A DNA stretch of 15,518 nucleotides from JBCDBY01 sp039182715. Its GTDB lineage: Bacteria; Planctomycetota; PLA2. Location of the stretch: positions 1 to 15,518 of the forward strand of contig JBCDBY010000085.1 of NCBI GenBank assembly GCA_039182715.1. The letters are read 5' to 3'. Positions 14,740 to 15,518 of the stretch are shown here, in pieces. A model generated the notes under the pieces. The model was not told the DNA's origin, did no database searches, and was given only the letters and a program-made list of their open reading frames with translations. Each line of letters starts with the position of its first letter. Within the stretch, counting starts at the first letter, position 1. Both the position numbers and the translations under genes were made by a program.

Positions 14740-15147
14740 ATGCATCCCACTCAGACGGACCTCCTCCTGCGGCGTGCGCTCAAGGGCAACGCCGCCTTCT
14801 CTCTCCTCTGCGGATCCGCGCTCCTCGCCGGTGGAGACGCGCTTGCGCCGCTGCTCGGCGTTCCCGCGCTCGCGCTGCGCGTCGTCGGACTGACGCTCCT
14901 TCCGTTCGCTGTCGGGCTGTGGCGGAACGCGAGCCGGGCGGCGGTCTCGCGGGGCGAGGCGTGGACCGCTGTCGCGCTCGACCTCGTGTGGGTGGCCGGC
15001 TCGATCGCGCTCGTCGCCTTCGAGCTCTGGCCGCTGGAGCCCGCTGGGACTTGGGCGGTGATCGGTGTCGCCGACGTCGTCGCGCTCTGGGCCTTGCTCC
15101 AGACCCTCGGCCTGGTCCGCAGCCGTCCAGAGCCCGTCGCCGCCTGA
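14740..15147 (+). CDS. Four-helix integral membrane protein, unknown function
   Basis: Not recognised beyond being a small membrane protein. 135 residues from ATG 14740, preferred over GTG 14713, which would translate the operator. Membrane helices are at about 18-38 (NAAFSLLCGSALLAGG), 44-62 (LRVVGLTLLPFAVGLW), 76-96 (WTAVALDLVWVAGSIALVAF) and 102-124 (AVIGVADVVALWALLQTL). The positive charges RNASRAAVSR between helices 2 and 3 suggest a cytoplasmic loop with both ends inside. Its divergent HxlR-type regulator suggests response to a small compound or stress. It ends 11 nt before the second 135-bp repeat copy. Confidence 0.78.
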   Translation: MHPTQTDLLLRRALKGNAAFSLLCGSALLAGGDALAPLLGVPALALRVVGLTLLPFAVGLWRNASRAAVSRGEAWTAVALDLVWVAGSIALVAFELWPLEPAGTWAVIGVADVVALWALLQTLGLVRSRPEPVAA

Positions 15148-15158
15148 GGCGATCCAGG

Positions 15159-15293
15159 GGATACGGTGCCAGGTAAGAACGCCGTCGTGCGGACGGGGCG
15201 AGGTTGTCCGATCGCGCCAACGGCGCGAATGCACAGAACACTCATGGTGCCGACGCGCTGCAAGCGACGGCGGATTTACCTGGCAGCGTATCC
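15159..15293 (+). repeat. 135-bp inverted-repeat element, copy 2
   Basis: The 30-bp arms at 15159-15188 and 15264-15293 pair at 25 of 30 positions (GGATACGGTGCCAGGTAA at the left, TTACCTGGCAGCGTATCC at the right). An inner perfect hairpin, TCGCGCC-AAC-GGCGCGA, lies at 15212-15228. It carries no gene. The form fits a non-autonomous palindromic repeat (MITE or REP/BIME type). Confidence 0.75.
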
Positions 15294-15376
15294 GCATCCG
15301 CGAGGAAAGTGACTACACGTAGAACGATGACGAAGATGCTCAGGACCTCGTCGCGGCGTATGGATCATGGGACGAG

Positions 15377-15518
15377 GTGAGTGCATCTTGCGCTGCGCTT
15401 CCTTGGACGCAAACGCAGGGTGGTGGAGACGCGAAGCTCGCGAAGCGCGAAGCCGTATACGTCGCCACCAATCTCCAGAAACTCTACAAGCGAATCAACA
15501 GACTGGACAGTGCGAACC
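15377..15518 (+). CDS. Possible start of an unrecognised gene, cut by the window end
   Basis: This frame is open from just after a TAG at about 15320 to the window end; GTG 15377 is the first plausible start. It reads VSASCAALPWTQTQGGGDAK and then EAVYVATNLQKLYKRINRLD, a soluble helix-rich sequence. No family is recognised and no ribosome binding site is seen. It may be noncoding. The stretch 15294-15376 shows nothing else. Confidence 0.25.
   Translation, partial: MSASCAALPWTQTQGGGDAKLAKREAVYVATNLQKLYKRINRLDSAN

Noticed and set aside
13832..15293. The two 135-bp elements as integron attC sites
   Set aside because: Length, orientation and placement after genes fit, but neither end has RYYYAAC or GTTRRRY core sites, and no integrase is visible.

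Overview
The window is GC-rich bacterial chromosome with tightly packed genes, short or overlapping spacers, few Shine-Dalgarno sequences and several GTG starts. A planctomycete-like host is my best guess. It rests on the style of the thymidylate kinase (DRF...VAYQG region), a DnaA paralogue beside tmk and holB, a large exported TPR/gluzincin protein, and a PafB/PafC pair away from any proteasome genes. It is not proven from one window. The first ~255 bases are probably foreign: a hydantoinase/oxoprolinase fragment with different codon use abuts a truncated holB at a GGGCGGGC tract, which suggests an assembly chimera or a rearrangement breakpoint.

Layout. 1-5140: hydantoinase fragment (+), then a minus-strand operon read from 5140 down: exported TPR/zinc peptidase, degenerate DnaA paralogue, tmk, and holB (cut off). 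5141-5196: compact divergent promoter region. 5197-6390: DapC/DapL-like aminotransferase (+). 6481-6994: DUF4160 and DUF2442 pair (+), convergent with a minus-strand pafB-pafC-like WYL regulator operon (9018 to 7001). 9192-11705: alanine dehydrogenase followed by a MATE exporter (minus). 11761-12567: membrane-anchored coiled-coil protein (minus). 12654-12730: tRNA-Val(GAC) (+), followed at once by an inverted-repeat block and a small GIY-YIG nuclease gene. 13338-13790: WapI/DUF6228-like orphan protein. 13832-13966 and 15159-15293: two same-length, same-orientation copies of a 135-bp inverted-repeat element. They flank a divergent pair, an HxlR-type regulator with an SCP2-like tail (minus) and a four-helix membrane protein (+). 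The window ends in an unrecognised open frame.

How the parts work together. The tmk/holB/DnaA-paralogue block looks like a replication and nucleotide supply operon. The PafBC-like pair is probably a RecA/LexA-independent DNA-damage activator; upstream of it lies a perfect dyad whose arms (TGTCGGT) match the core of the mycobacterial PafBC promoter motif. From about 12.65 kb onward the window has an accessory character: tRNA-adjacent repeats with a nuclease, an orphan immunity-like protein, and repeat-flanked cargo. Several genes carry a TANNNT box just upstream of the start codon (two at exactly -12 to -7), which suggests leaderless or nearly leaderless transcripts.
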